The position numbers and the translations under genes were made by a program. Shown here one piece after another: positions 8,518-17,599 of a stretch of DNA of 64,000 bases. A model generated the notes under the pieces. It saw nothing but the letters and a program-made list of their open reading frames with translations, was not told the origin of the DNA and did not search any database. The stretch is taken from the NCBI RefSeq assembly GCF_013299185.1, contig NZ_JAAFKG010000001.1, positions 240,507 through 304,506 of the forward strand, written 5' to 3'. Positions within the stretch are counted from its first letter, which is position 1; the number at the start of each line of letters is the position of its first letter. This DNA comes from Microcoleus sp. bin48.metabat.b7b8b9.023. Lineage in GTDB: Bacteria > Cyanobacteriota > Cyanobacteriia > Cyanobacteriales > Microcoleaceae.

Positions 8518-9462
8518 TTACCTTTTGCTGATTCCTTCTTCTCTCTCTTGCGCCTCGTAGCTAATTTGGTCGGAATGGTAAGCCGGCGGCTCAACGTGAA
8601 TTAAGATGCGTACAGGGCTGAAACGTTCTTCCAAACGGGCTTCAACTTCTTCTGTAATCCGGTGAGCAGTTTCTACATCGACAGCATTGACAATCATGTG
8701 CATATCAATAAACACTTGACGCCCGATCAGCCCGCGAGAGGCGATCGAGTGACAGTTAACAACTCCGGGCACATCCATGGCAATTGCTTGGATGACTTCC
8801 GGTGCGATCGCCATTTCATCCACCAACCAAGGCAAATTTTCCGTTAAAACTTTCCAACCGCTGCTAAATACCAAAAGAGCGACAGGAAAAGACAAAAACA
8901 CGTCCAGGGATTGCAATTGAGGTATGTTTAAAATCTGACCTTGCCAAACACCGATCAACCCGCCGATGACCATAATTGTCACCCAAACATCGCTCATCGT
9001 GTGCTGGGCGTCAGCCACCAAAATCGCGCTACCGAGACGTTTGCCAACTCTGCGCTCGTAAAAAGTGACAAAAATATTAATCCCCAGTACCAGCAGCAAA
9101 ATCCACAGTTCATTTGGGGATATTTTGACAGCTTTACCGCCGTGTAGCAGCCTTTCGACAGCACCGCTGAGAATTTCAAAACAGGCAATTCCCAGAAAAA
9201 CAGCAATTCCCAGAGCTCCGAGAGCGTCAAATTTCTGGTGTCCGTAGGGATGATCGCGATCGGGTTGCGGATTGGCATAATGATTAGTTACCAATCCTAA
9301 AATATTATTAGCACTGTCCGTGACGCTGTGCAAGGCATCTGCCAGCAAACTCAGGGAACCAGTCAGCCATCCCACGCCTGCTTTAATTGCCATCACTAGC
9401 AAGTTTAACAATAAGGTAATGATTAAAACCTTGCGGACTTCGGAACGGTTATCGGCAACCAT
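8518..9462 (-). CDS. Cation diffusion facilitator family metal exporter
   Basis: A 314-residue CDF transporter with six predicted membrane helices and a C-terminal cytoplasmic domain. Helix 2 has HSVTD and helix 5 has HTMSD. The HxxxD pair in both helices is the arrangement associated with zinc/cadmium transport, while DxxxD types carry iron or manganese more broadly. A HPYGHQKFD loop follows helix 2, as usual. The C-terminal domain has the cytosolic metal-binding fold pattern (FIDMHMIV, ILIHVEPP). The function is export of divalent metal from the cytoplasm in exchange for protons. It is monocistronic. The start ATG at 9462 opens with MVADNRSEVRK and the length is normal for the family. Confidence 0.92.
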   Translation of the reverse strand: MVADNRSEVRKVLIITLLLNLLVMAIKAGVGWLTGSLSLLADALHSVTDSANNILGLVTNHYANPQPDRDHPYGHQKFDALGALGIAVFLGIACFEILSGAVERLLHGGKAVKISPNELWILLLVLGINIFVTFYERRVGKRLGSAILVADAQHTMSDVWVTIMVIGGLIGVWQGQILNIPQLQSLDVFLSFPVALLVFSSGWKVLTENLPWLVDEMAIAPEVIQAIAMDVPGVVNCHSIASRGLIGRQVFIDMHMIVNAVDVETAHRITEEVEARLEERFSPVRILIHVEPPAYHSDQISYEAQEREEGISKR

Positions 9463-9703
9463 AGAATCTCCTCTATCAGCGATCGAGTTTTCTGGCTTCT
9501 AGTTTAAAGCGTATCAAGTGACCAAAGGTTAAAAGTATTACAGAATCTAGCTTGCAACTAGATTTATATTCATTAATTTAGCCAAGCTTGTTGAGAGAAG
9601 TTTTAATTAATAACATTCTCGCAGTCCAATTAAGCTGGAACGTACTTCTTTTGGGTTACTATATTTTTTAGCATTAACGATTGTATATTAAATTTCATTG
9701 CCC

Positions 9704-10051
9704 ATGTCTCTTTCTCCGCTGACACTGAATTTAGTTGAGGGTTCTGTCTCGTTTAGCTTTTCCCCCGAAGCTGCGCGGGATTTGCAAAGTGCGATCGCCA
9801 CTTTGATGGACAGCTTGAAAGCCGTAGCAGCCAAAACCGCTGGTGGCAAAGCTTCTCCCCAAAAACCGATGGAATATCGGTATGCAGGGGATGTATTTTT
9901 GGAGGTTTTCTGCAACCCGAATATCTGGGCGACTCCTTTTGCTGCGAAAGTGCTGATTACGGTTAGGGACGATCGCCTGCGCGTCACCACCGAAGCCGAA
10001 TTGAGCCGCCTGCGCGACGATCTCGCTCAGTATATCGAACAAGTCGGTTGA
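9704..10051 (+). CDS. Conserved hypothetical protein, cyanobacterial type
   Basis: About 115 residues, soluble, no signal or membrane helix. It begins MSLSPLTLNLVEGSVSFSF, has a helical middle with many alanines (AARDLQSAIATLMDSLK) and a C-terminal helix (LSRLRDDLAQYIEQV). The regular alternation of strands and helices and good codon use support a real gene. I have a general impression that it is conserved in cyanobacteria, but I do not know a function. An in-frame TTG at 9698 lies two codons upstream; ATG 9704 is preferred. Confidence 0.7.
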   Translation: MSLSPLTLNLVEGSVSFSFSPEAARDLQSAIATLMDSLKAVAAKTAGGKASPQKPMEYRYAGDVFLEVFCNPNIWATPFAAKVLITVRDDRLRVTTEAELSRLRDDLAQYIEQVG

Positions 10052-10155
10052 GATGCTTCAAGTTGAAACCCGTTTGTCGATCGAGGTTGAATTCCTGATA
10101 AATTAGCAGGTGAGTGTCAAAGCTTAGGCTCGCGAATTAAATAATTTACACATAT

Positions 10156-10212
10156 TTGTGGGATGGGCGTCCCGCCCGTCCAGAAAAGACGGGCGGGACG
10201 CCCATCCCACAA
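10156..10212. repeat. Palindromic repeat with 25-bp perfect arms
   Basis: The arms 10156-10180 and 10188-10212 are perfect complements built on GGGATGGGCGTCCCGCCC, with a 7-base spacer (CAGAAAA). This is a typical dispersed intergenic palindrome of this group of cyanobacteria. It lies between a plus-strand gene end and a minus-strand gene end, so it could also act as a terminator for both. Confidence 0.85.
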
Positions 10213-10252
10213 GAACAATAAAAATTGTAAGTTATTTAATTCTCATTCCTTA

Positions 10253-10390
10253 GTAGGGTGCGTCAGCTACTTTTATTTATCGTTAATTGACAAGCTATAA
10301 GCTGACGCACCCTACCACTAGAAACTGTAGGGTGCGTCAGCTATGGTTATTTCATCTTTAATTAAAAATATATAAGCTGACGCACCCTAC
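10253..10390. repeat. Two tandem copies of a palindromic repeat (GTAGGGTGCGTCAGCT arms)
   Basis: Copy one has arms at 10253-10268 and 10300-10315. Copy two has arms at 10327-10342 and 10375-10390. Each arm is 16 bases and perfect; the loops are about 31-32 bases, AT-rich and not identical. Related sequence (GCACCCTAC) appears again near 31270. They fill the spacer between convergent genes. Confidence 0.85.
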
Positions 10391-10434
10391 GACTAAACTC
10401 AGAGGGCTAAAGCCCAACAACGTACCCGATCATT

Positions 10435-11271
10435 CTACGACTTTTTTTCCAAGGGATAGCTATCAGCAGGCGAAGCCGACCATTCCCACATTGAACCTGG
10501 ATAATTCTTAGCATTAAATCCGAAATTTGTCAAGACAGAAGTCAACCACGCAGACCTAATTCCGCCACTACAATAAGTGACAATCTCAGTTGACAGCGAA
10601 ACTTCTTTCTGCTGCAAGATTTCGACAATTTCCCCGCGAGAGAGGAGTTGTCCCTGCTTGTCCATCAACTGTTTGTAATAAAGGTGAATTGCCCCGGGAA
10701 TGTGGCCCCCGCGAGTTTCTCCGTAAGGTGTTTTACCTGCATATTCTCGCGGCTCTCGGGCGTCAATAACTGCTAAATTATCATTGCCTAAAATAGCTTT
10801 TAAATCATCCCGATTGATTTCCCAAGTCGAGCGGCGAGATACGATAAAATCTCCGGGCTGAGGTGGATTATTTGCACCTGTTACATGAGAAATTCCAGCT
10901 TTGACTAAAGCTCGATATCCTCCACCTACAAAAACAGCTTTTTCGTGTCCCAAAGTTCGCAGCATCCAAACAATCCGCCCGTCTTCGCCCCATCCTTTCA
11001 CGGAATCGGCGATCGCGATTACAGGTTGGTCTTGACAAATTCCCAGTGCTTGCAGTTTTTCTGTTAAGATTGTGTCATCTTCGAGAATTTTGCCTTTGTG
11101 CGGAAAGTGCGATCGCGAAAATTCCTGCCAAGTTACGGGAATAGCTGGCGGGAGACGGCAAAACCACTTTAAAATAGGTTGGCGAGCATCGAGCAAGGTA
11201 GCTCCTCTTTCCAGCAATTGCTTGGCTAAATCTGCACCTACAATCCAATTATCGGACAAATTACACATCAA
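10435..11271 (-). CDS. Sulfurtransferase with two rhodanese domains
   Basis: A 278-residue tandem rhodanese. The C-terminal domain has the active-site loop CSGGIR with catalytic C234, the usual position and spacing for thiosulfate or 3-mercaptopyruvate sulfurtransferases. The N-terminal domain has ADSVKGWG where the loop should be, with no cysteine, as expected for the structural half. It transfers sulfane sulfur to cyanide or a thiol acceptor in the cytoplasm. The CSGGIR loop does not settle the thiosulfate versus mercaptopyruvate choice. The start is the ATG at 11271; the gene lies 11 bases downstream of the pilin-like gene on the same strand, so they may be cotranscribed. Confidence 0.88.
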   Translation of the reverse strand: MMCNLSDNWIVGADLAKQLLERGATLLDARQPILKWFCRLPPAIPVTWQEFSRSHFPHKGKILEDDTILTEKLQALGICQDQPVIAIADSVKGWGEDGRIVWMLRTLGHEKAVFVGGGYRALVKAGISHVTGANNPPQPGDFIVSRRSTWEINRDDLKAILGNDNLAVIDAREPREYAGKTPYGETRGGHIPGAIHLYYKQLMDKQGQLLSRGEIVEILQQKEVSLSTEIVTYCSGGIRSAWLTSVLTNFGFNAKNYPGSMWEWSASPADSYPLEKKS

Positions 11272-11282
11272 TTAGAGATGGT

Positions 11283-11747
11283 TTATTGAGCAACTTTTGC
11301 TGTATTAGCACCGCAGGCTACAACCCCTTTAGTATCCATTGTTGGCTTAGCTGGTTTAATCTTGCCAGAAGCAACATTTAGACATAAGATTGTTTGGGTC
11401 TTATTTCCTGCCAAAAAGACTCCACCCACAAAACTTTTGAGATTAGATTGATTCGACACTGCATAATTAAATACAGCTTTGTTTGCTGTATCAATTGAAT
11501 ATTTGTAATTAGCTGTGTCAGCTTTAATGCCGAGAGCTAGATTAGAAACAGAACTTGTAAAACCCGTATTGTTGCGATAGTAGTCTTGCTGAGCTTTATT
11601 CATTTCTACCACATATTGTTTGGCTGCTGATTCTTGAGTTTTAAGGGTTGGCGACAACTGAGCATGAGCCACTGTAGGAAACAAAACTGGTAGAATTAGA
11701 GTTGCGATCGCAATTTTTATCTGCTGGTTACGAGAGCTATAAATCAT
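11283..11747 (-). CDS. Secreted type IV pilin-like (G/H family) protein with a Sec signal peptide
   Basis: 154 residues. Residues 1-29 form a signal peptide: positive start, hydrophobic core (IAIATLILPVLF), and AHA-Q cleavage. The remaining sequence has the pilin-like pattern seen in cyanobacterial minor pilins: AKQYVVEMNKAQQDYYRNN, then a LALGIK and NYKYSI segment, and two cysteines near the C-terminus. True pilins keep the hydrophobic N-helix with a prepilin site, but this one lacks GFTLIE. I infer a soluble periplasmic or secreted relative of the globular pilin domain. The start ATG is well placed before the signal. The role is unknown. Confidence 0.75.
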   Translation of the reverse strand: MIYSSRNQQIKIAIATLILPVLFPTVAHAQLSPTLKTQESAAKQYVVEMNKAQQDYYRNNTGFTSSVSNLALGIKADTANYKYSIDTANKAVFNYAVSNQSNLKSFVGGVFLAGNKTQTILCLNVASGKIKPAKPTMDTKGVVACGANTAKVAQ

Positions 11748-11811
11748 GTTTTTACCATTCCTTACTTAAAAATTGAATGGCGGTAGGACACCGCACGGCC
11801 GTGTCTTTACA

Positions 11812-11917
11812 TATAGCCTTTCTCAAAAAGATGAGGTATGACTGACAGCTTATATAACCACTCAATTAAGAGGGCTTAAGCCCAACTACATACCTTATCT
11901 TTCTGATAACCGCTATA
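11812..11917. repeat. Hairpin-ended repeat element, copy 3
   Basis: The left end is TATAGCCTTTCTCAAAAAG plus ATGAGGTATG. The right end is the inverted counterpart, TACCTTATCTTTCTGATAAC plus CGCTATA. The core here is not a minisatellite; it contains TTATATAACC and the small palindrome GGGCTTAAGCCC. It matches the family at 4264-4386 and shares core pieces with 4655-4700 and 56765-56814. Confidence 0.7.
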
Positions 11918-12028
11918 TGTGCGGCTTTGCCTACATATTTCACGTCAAATTCATCGATCGACCTACTTAGCCAAGGCGGTATTGTTCGCAAAAATGACTG
12001 ATTAACTGAGCGGTTGAGTAACATACAA

Positions 12029-13090
12029 TTAAACTAATTGTTTTGCTTGAAACTGTTTCAAATCTCCAGGAGCAACGGTACCGTGTTCGGTGATGATTCC
12101 CGAGATTAATGCAGCCGGAGTTACATCAAAAGCTGGATTGTAAAATTCTACTCCTTCAGGACAAATTCGCGTAGTTCCAACTTGATACATTTCAACTGAA
12201 TCGCGTTCTTCAATGGGGATTTGGCTACCGTCGGAAAGTTCAAAATCAATTGTTGACAGAGGGGCGGCGACAAAGAAGGGGACGTTGTGAGCTTTGGCAA
12301 CAATTGCTAAGCTGTAAGTGCCAATTTTATTGGCGGCGTCGCCGTTAGCAGCGATTCTGTCTGCACCAACAACTACTGCGTGAATCATGCCGAGTTTCAT
12401 GCAGTGGGCGGCCATATTGTCGGCGATTAAGGTGACGGGAATTCCTTCTTGCACGCATTCCCAGGTGGTGAGTTTGGCGCCTTGGAGGCGGGGGCGAGTT
12501 TCGTCAGCAAAAACTCTGCCAAGTCTGCCTTCTCGCCAAGCCGAACGAAATACGCCTAAGGCTGTACCGTAGCCCGCTGTAGCTAATGCGCCGGCATTGC
12601 AGTGAGTTAGTAAGTTCAATTTTTCTGGTGTAGCCGGCAGAACTTCTAAACCTTTGTCGCCGATATCTTTACAAGTTTGTACGTCTTCTGCTTGAATGGT
12701 TTTAGCCATTTCTAACAAAGTTTTTTGTACTTGTTCGACGGAACCGCTAGTTTGATTTGCTGTTTTGAGCATTCGGGATATTGCCCAAAACAAATTAACT
12801 GCTGTGGGACGAGTCGATCGCAATAATTCACCAACTTGTTCTAGTTTAGCCAGAAATTCCGTGCGATCGCCCGTTTCGATTTCCCTCGCACCCAAATACA
12901 TCCCGTAAGCTGCTGCTACCCCAATCGCCGGAGCACCTCGCACGATCATCGTTTTAATCGCCTCAGCCATATCTTGAGAGCTACTAATTTCGACTGTGCT
13001 ATATTCTTTCGGCAGTTGGTTTTGGTCAATTAGCAGCACCCGGTTGTCGAGCCAGGTGATGGGGGAAACGGGGGATTTTTGAGCAGTCAT
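12029..13090 (-). CDS. mtnA: S-methyl-5-thioribose-1-phosphate isomerase
   Basis: 353 residues from the ATG at 13090 ([10 protein letters not shown]). It converts methylthioribose-1-phosphate to methylthioribulose-1-phosphate in the methionine salvage pathway. Visible marks are [13 protein letters not shown] near residue 50, the catalytic cysteine in [10 protein letters not shown], and the catalytic aspartate in [13 protein letters not shown] followed by NKIGTY. The length is normal for MtnA and the sequence is complete. A longer frame from a GTG at 13162 is possible but adds 24 residues of unrelated character. It shares the aIF2B/eIF2B fold, but the cysteine-aspartate pair supports MtnA. No other methionine salvage gene is in the window. 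Confidence 0.95.
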   Translation of the reverse strand: MTAQKSPVSPITWLDNRVLLIDQNQLPKEYSTVEISSSQDMAEAIKTMIVRGAPAIGVAAAYGMYLGAREIETGDRTEFLAKLEQVGELLRSTRPTAVNLFWAISRMLKTANQTSGSVEQVQKTLLEMAKTIQAEDVQTCKDIGDKGLEVLPATPEKLNLLTHCNAGALATAGYGTALGVFRSAWREGRLGRVFADETRPRLQGAKLTTWECVQEGIPVTLIADNMAAHCMKLGMIHAVVVGADRIAANGDAANKIGTYSLAIVAKAHNVPFFVAAPLSTIDFELSDGSQIPIEERDSVEMYQVGTTRICPEGVEFYNPAFDVTPAALISGIITEHGTVAPGDLKQFQAKQLV

Positions 13091-13383
13091 CGATTTCAAT
13101 GATGTGAGGGACAAGTTTCTATGATGCCATGAAGGCGGATATTTCTCTATCTTATTAGGCACGCACTGGATTTGCCAAAAATCAAAGTCATAGGATTGGA
13201 GATTTAAGATTGGTTACATCTTTACGACTATATGGCTACAGAATTAACAAAAATTATTGTTAAGGATGGATAGCCTCGATCGGCTGTTGCACATTTAAAT
13301 TGTATATTTCAATTTTGATCGAAACTCCTCAAATCCTCTCCCCGAATCCCTCGAACATAGCAGACAATCTCTCCCTTGGCAGC

Positions 13384-13968
13384 TTACTTTCCCATATTGC
13401 GTTTCATGCGATCGAGTTCTTCCTCAGCTTCCCAGTTTTGAAACTTTTGTTCGAGATGGTCTGCCGCCTTAAAACTGTTAAAATTAGAACTCTGATTCCA
13501 ACCCTTCGTATCCCAATTTTGCTCAGTTTTATCTGCTTTAGTCGTAGTTTTAGTTTTCACTTCTGCGGCTTTGGCGCGGACTTCTTTTCGGCGCAATTGA
13601 ATTTGGCGGTACAATTCTTTGGCTTTTTCTATCCGTTCTTTGCAGCCTTGCATTTGTCCCCAGCGCTGATTTCCCTGACGCAGCAAAGCTGCTTGTCGCT
13701 CTTGGGCGGCTTGAGCTAGATCCAGCCTTTGAGCTGCTTTGGCTTTGTTGGCGCGATCGTTCCAGCGCTGAATTTCTTGGGCGGCGGACAGAATTTCTGC
13801 TTGCAGTGTTTTCTCTTGTTTCTGAATCTCTAGAATCAGTCGCAGGGTGTCTTCTTCTTGTTCCTTGAGTTGTTCTTCTATTGCCTGCAATTCCAGGTGG
13901 GGGTTGCTACGCAAAAATTCTTCTAATCGGGTTTCTAGAAAGCGGCTGACATCATCAAATATGCTCAT
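13384..13968 (-). CDS. Coiled-coil protein, TIGR04376-like
   Basis: 194 residues, nearly all helical and highly charged, with heptad-like spacing from about 25 to 135. It opens with FDDVSRFLETRLEEFLRSNP and a HLELQAIEEQLKEQEEDT stretch, the pattern I associate with the cyanobacterial family TIGR04376. The C-terminal 50 residues are polar and likely disordered. No signal or membrane helix. Its function is unknown; a structural or scaffold role is only a guess. It stands alone, with short-repeat DNA upstream. Confidence 0.75.
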   Translation of the reverse strand: MSIFDDVSRFLETRLEEFLRSNPHLELQAIEEQLKEQEEDTLRLILEIQKQEKTLQAEILSAAQEIQRWNDRANKAKAAQRLDLAQAAQERQAALLRQGNQRWGQMQGCKERIEKAKELYRQIQLRRKEVRAKAAEVKTKTTTKADKTEQNWDTKGWNQSSNFNSFKAADHLEQKFQNWEAEEELDRMKRNMGK

Positions 13969-13984
13969 TTTTTATGAATTCTGT

Positions 13985-14228
13985 GTTATTGGTTATTTGT
14001 TATTTGTTATTTGTTATTCGTTTTTAGCAGTTGAGATTCCCCAGCGATCGATTTATTAGCTACTAACAACTGACCCTTCGACTTCGCTCAGGGCAGCGCA
14101 ACTGACAACTGACAACTGACAACTGACAACTGACAACTGTCAACTGTCAACTGACAACTGAAAATTTAAGAGGGCGGGCACGGGGGCGCCGCCCCTACCA
14201 ACGGACAACTGTCAACTGTCAACTGACT
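13985..14228. repeat. STRR heptanucleotide repeats and short tandems
   Basis: Contains four units of TTATTTG/TTATTCG (13990-14020) and runs of ACAACTG/TCAACTG heptamers at 14095-14165 and 14203-14228. These match the STRR class of heptanucleotide repeats known from filamentous cyanobacteria. The same heptamer tandem occurs at 17555-17590, 44150-44165, 44317-44343, 46765-46795, 48717-48750 and 51810-51833. Confidence 0.8.
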
Positions 14229-14230
14229 GA

Positions 14231-15472
14231 TTAGAACTTTTGTCCGACAAAAACCGATCGCACATCTCCACCCTTGCGGATAACTGCTTCTTGATTTTTG
14301 ATTTCTGCCAGAGTCCAACCGCTAGCGCCGATGCTTTCGCCGACATAAATTCTGCGGGCTACACCGTCTACTTCAAACAAAGCAGCCGATCGATCGCCCA
14401 ATTCCAAAATTCCCACTAGCGTCTGGGCGGAAGTCGGCGCGCCGGTAACAGCCGCTGCCGATTGCTGGGGCGCTGGCGCGGATTGCCCTGCTGCGGTTGC
14501 TGGTGCTGGTGCTGGTGCTGAATCAGTTTCGCGAGCCAAAATCTTTGGCTGCACAGACTCCGAGGGGGAAGCAGAAGCCGCGAGGGGAGCGCGATTGCCA
14601 GCGGCGGCGATCGCGCGACCCGAGGCAGAGGCTGACGGTGAAGGCGAACCTGCTGCGGTTTGAGAAGCTGCCGGAACCGCCACATTCACCTGAGTCGGAG
14701 CCGCCGGAGCCACAGTCACCTGAGCGGGGGGAGGGATGACTACGACTTGGGGTGCAGGTGCTCCCGGCGCGGCGGCGGCTTGTTCTAAGGCATTCGCGAT
14801 GCGGTTGACTGCTGTCGAAAGACCTGCGGTTGCCGGTGGCGCGCCGGAAATTGAAATGCTCGGGAGTGTCCCTGGGGTTGCGGCTCCCGGAACTGCGGCA
14901 AGTTGCGAGTTAGCCTGAGGAGCTTTTTTTTGTTCGATCGCTACTAGCGATCGCTGCACGTATTCGACAAACTGGGTGTCTGGTGCGATTTTGCCACTTG
15001 CTGCCGGCGTCTGCGGGGTCGGGGCTGCGGGCAAGCGCACCAGTCCCGACCTGCTTGCCAGCCACAATCCCATGACTAGGAGCAGCGACCCACAGGCTGC
15101 TCCTAGCAGGATTCGGTCAAATGATTGTTTGGACTGTTTTTTGGTTGTTTCTAGGGCGACTTGGCGGGCGATCGCTGCTACCTGTTGTTCCCCGCCTCGC
15201 GGAGGTTCTGGCGCCAACTGCGACAAAACTATTTGAGGTACCGAGATGGATTTTAGCGCCACGAATTCTGCTGGTGGCACCTGCTCGGCTGGCAGTCCCT
15301 CGCTGCCGTCGAATGCTCGATCGACTCCTTCAAACAGTTCGTCCATCAACCGATCGGCGTAGGACTCTACTGCCACTGTTTCGGATGGCACTGTTTCGAC
15401 GGTCGCCACCACGGCGATCGGATCGGACGCTGATTCCAAGGACATCTGTTTGGCGATTACTTTTTGAGGCAT
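14231..15472 (-). CDS. Membrane-anchored protein with GspC/PilP-like C-terminal domain
   Basis: 413 residues from the ATG at 15472 (MPQKVIAKQ); a TTG 15 codons upstream is less likely. The order is a 110-residue cytoplasmic acidic region, one membrane helix (ILLGAACGSLLLVMGLWLA), a 200-residue low-complexity linker rich in Ala, Pro, Ser and Gln, and a final 65-residue domain (LVGILELGDRSAALFEV...GESIGASGWTLAEI). The last domain has the small beta pattern of GspC homology regions and PilP, which link inner-membrane and outer-membrane parts of secretion or pilus machines. I infer a periplasm-spanning link protein. The family assignment is moderate; the Ala/Pro linker makes alignment impossible by eye. 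Confidence 0.65.
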   Translation of the reverse strand: MPQKVIAKQMSLESASDPIAVVATVETVPSETVAVESYADRLMDELFEGVDRAFDGSEGLPAEQVPPAEFVALKSISVPQIVLSQLAPEPPRGGEQQVAAIARQVALETTKKQSKQSFDRILLGAACGSLLLVMGLWLASRSGLVRLPAAPTPQTPAASGKIAPDTQFVEYVQRSLVAIEQKKAPQANSQLAAVPGAATPGTLPSISISGAPPATAGLSTAVNRIANALEQAAAAPGAPAPQVVVIPPPAQVTVAPAAPTQVNVAVPAASQTAAGSPSPSASASGRAIAAAGNRAPLAASASPSESVQPKILARETDSAPAPAPATAAGQSAPAPQQSAAAVTGAPTSAQTLVGILELGDRSAALFEVDGVARRIYVGESIGASGWTLAEIKNQEAVIRKGGDVRSVFVGQKF

Positions 15473-15807
15473 AGTTTTTTGTTGGCTCCCGCTCCTCGAC
15501 AACTCTGAGATTCTCAACTTCAGATTTCTACAGGATACTTGTGATGTTGACCAATTCTTGGCTTAGAACAGGTTAATTGTAGCTCACCCATCACCATATT
15601 TTTAGTCCTGGGCCATTTGCTTTACCCGATCGACTTTTGTTTTACTTGTTTTTGCGCCTTTTTACCCGCAATCAACCGATACCAGGCCCCGCACTCTTTT
15701 TGTCGGTGCTCTCAAAATTTTCGACTCAAGTTCTGCCTCCGGTGATTCACTGTCCTTGTAGGGAAAAATTAAAATCAGACGATTCATTACTCCAATCCTC
15801 TTCCTTC
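15473..15807. other. Intergenic region with a dispersed 40-bp sequence
   Basis: No gene is supported. Positions 15761-15800 match 55445-55484 in 36 of 40 bases, both reading ATTAAAATCAGA and ACTCCAATCCTC in the same order. The open frame at 15637-16014 runs into the minisatellite at 15808-15960 and shows no domain, so it is not called. Confidence 0.5.
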
Positions 15808-15960
15808 TATAGCCTTTCGATCTCTCATATGAGGTACTTATGGGCAAACAGGGCAAACAGGGCAAACAGGGCAAACAGAGCATTGGCTTGCGCTGGGCAT
15901 TGGCTTGCGCTGGGTATTGGCTTGCGCTGGGCATACCTCACTTTTTTGAGAACGGCTATA
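15808..15960. repeat. Hairpin-ended minisatellite element, copy 4
   Basis: The ends are TATAGCCTTTCGATCTCTCA plus TATGAGGTA and CATACCTCACTTTTTTGAGA plus ACGGCTATA. The core has four units of the 9-mer GGCAAACAG, then three units of a 19-base sequence around TTGGCTTGCGCTGGG. The core differs completely from those of the other copies while the ends are kept. Confidence 0.8.
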
Positions 15961-16184
15961 GGTAGAGTTCGCCCTCAACTGTCATCTTTCATCTTTCAAC
16001 TGTCAACTGAATGAAACGACCGAGAGTTTGTCAGGTGTGTATTTGTAATATTGTCGCTCTTCGTCGCACCCTAGGACTACCGATATCGTCGATATATCGG
16101 TGAGAATCGTTATATGCGGAATTGAGAACTCGCAAAGTGTAGTAGCTTGATGTATCACCTCAGTACTCTTCATTTTTATATACA

Positions 16185-17519
16185 ATGTCATCTAAAAAAG
16201 AAAACAGTGGATGTGGATGTACGAGCATTCCAATCTCATTAATCCTAATATTGTTAGGTGCCGCTTACTGGGGATTTAAACATCTAGATATTCTAGGTAT
16301 TAGCAAATTTTTGGCCAACAATCAACAAAACGAGCAACAAAACGCTCATCTAAACACAAGCACTTCTAACAATCAACAACCAACTGCTGATAATTTGCCT
16401 CTAGCACCTGTCCAGCGCGCACCTCTTGGCAATACTCCTCTCGGACAAGCGACACCAACAACCAATCCACAAATTTCACCATTACCTGTAGCCTCAGCAA
16501 CCCCCAAGCAATCGCCATCACCTCAAACCCCTTGGGAGAACAAGGAAATAAGGGGAATTTATTTAAGTCGCTATCAAGCGACTAATAATGCTAGCGAACA
16601 AACGATTCGCCAACGAGTTCGCTATTATCGCAGCCAAGGAATTAATACCATTATTCATGGAGTATGGGGGAATGGTTGTACGATGTACAACAGCGAGGTT
16701 ATGCAGCAAACATTCGGATACAAAAGTTGTCCGAACCAATTTCAAGAGCGATGGTTGGATTGGTTGATTGATGAGGCGCATAAGCAGGGAATGCAAGTTC
16801 ACGCCTATTTTGAGAAAGGGATTAAAATCGATAAAAATAGCCCGATTTTTGACTTGGCAATTGCTAAGCGATGGATTGTTCCTGGAGTCGATAAAACCTA
16901 CGCCGGTATCGATCATTATGTACTAGATGTGGAGATTCCAGAGGTTGCTAATTTATTCAAAAGTATCTCAGTAGAGTTTGTCAAAAAGTATCCAACTATC
17001 GATGCAGTTCAGTGGGATGATTACTTAGGTTATCATGCTGACTTACCCGGAAAAGTCGATCGCACTTCTGGCTTGACTAATTTTGTGCGGCAAATGAAAG
17101 CTGACATGAAGCAAGCTAATCCCCGCGTTAGTTTCGACATTTGCCATCACAATCCTTATTGGGGAAAACGTTATTTTGCGGCGGATTGGGAAAATTGGGG
17201 TGCCGATCGAGTTTTCATTCAAATTTACAACGATGCTAATTTCAACCAAGAGCTAGATTATGCTAAAAGTTATGCGGGAGTTGCAATTTCTGACAAGCAA
17301 TTTAATCGCTTAAAAGAACTGATTAACAACCCGCAAATTAAGAGTATTTTAGTGTTTCCCTCCTCGGGAAAACCGGAAGAAACTGCTGCATCTTTAGTGC
17401 GAACTCAACAAAATACTCCGACACCTTCACCTTCCCCATTAGTACGTTCCTTACCAAATGCTCCCATACCTTCACCGAATAGCAGGGGTTTGAAGCCCCT
17501 GCCTTCAGGCGGATTGTGA
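16185..17519 (+). CDS. Membrane-anchored GHL10-like glycoside hydrolase family protein
   Basis: 444 residues. A single N-terminal helix (ISLILILLGAAYWGF, residues 17-32) is a signal anchor. A Gln/Asn/Pro-rich linker runs to about residue 120, and a TIM-barrel-like domain spans about 122-405. It opens EIRGIYLSRYQA and has IIHGVWGNG, EAHKQGMQVHAYFE, VQWDDYLGYH and SFDICHHNPYWG, the order typical of family-10-like hydrolases (PF02638). Likely acts on a polysaccharide outside the membrane; the substrate is unknown. The last 30 residues (SPSPLVRSL...) are low-complexity. Part of that tail is encoded by a palindrome (17482-17502), which suggests a repeat has extended the reading frame. Confidence 0.78.
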   Translation: MSSKKENSGCGCTSIPISLILILLGAAYWGFKHLDILGISKFLANNQQNEQQNAHLNTSTSNNQQPTADNLPLAPVQRAPLGNTPLGQATPTTNPQISPLPVASATPKQSPSPQTPWENKEIRGIYLSRYQATNNASEQTIRQRVRYYRSQGINTIIHGVWGNGCTMYNSEVMQQTFGYKSCPNQFQERWLDWLIDEAHKQGMQVHAYFEKGIKIDKNSPIFDLAIAKRWIVPGVDKTYAGIDHYVLDVEIPEVANLFKSISVEFVKKYPTIDAVQWDDYLGYHADLPGKVDRTSGLTNFVRQMKADMKQANPRVSFDICHHNPYWGKRYFAADWENWGADRVFIQIYNDANFNQELDYAKSYAGVAISDKQFNRLKELINNPQIKSILVFPSSGKPEETAASLVRTQQNTPTPSPSPLVRSLPNAPIPSPNSRGLKPLPSGGL

Positions 17520-17552
17520 TAAGAACGGAGTTTAAATCTCGGTTCTTATCAC
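17482..17552 (+). terminator. Double hairpin overlapping the stop codon
   Basis: The first stem is GCAGGGG/CCCCTGC (17482-17502), inside the end of the reading frame. The second is GTGATAAGAAC/GTTCTTATCAC (17516-17526 with 17542-17552), which contains the TGA stop. No long T run follows. A STRR heptamer tandem begins at 17555. It may act as a transcription end between the convergent genes. Confidence 0.5.
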
Positions 17553-17599
17553 TTCGCTGTCAACTGTCAACTGTCAACTGTCAACTGTTTAACTTCACC

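Noticed and set aside
14416..15474. Long frames opposite and beside the GspC/PilP-like gene
   Set aside because: They come from the Ala/Pro-rich, high-GC linker read in other frames.
15637..16014. 125-codon frame between the GspC-like and glycosidase genes
   Set aside because: It passes through the minisatellite (RANRANRA...) and encodes no domain.
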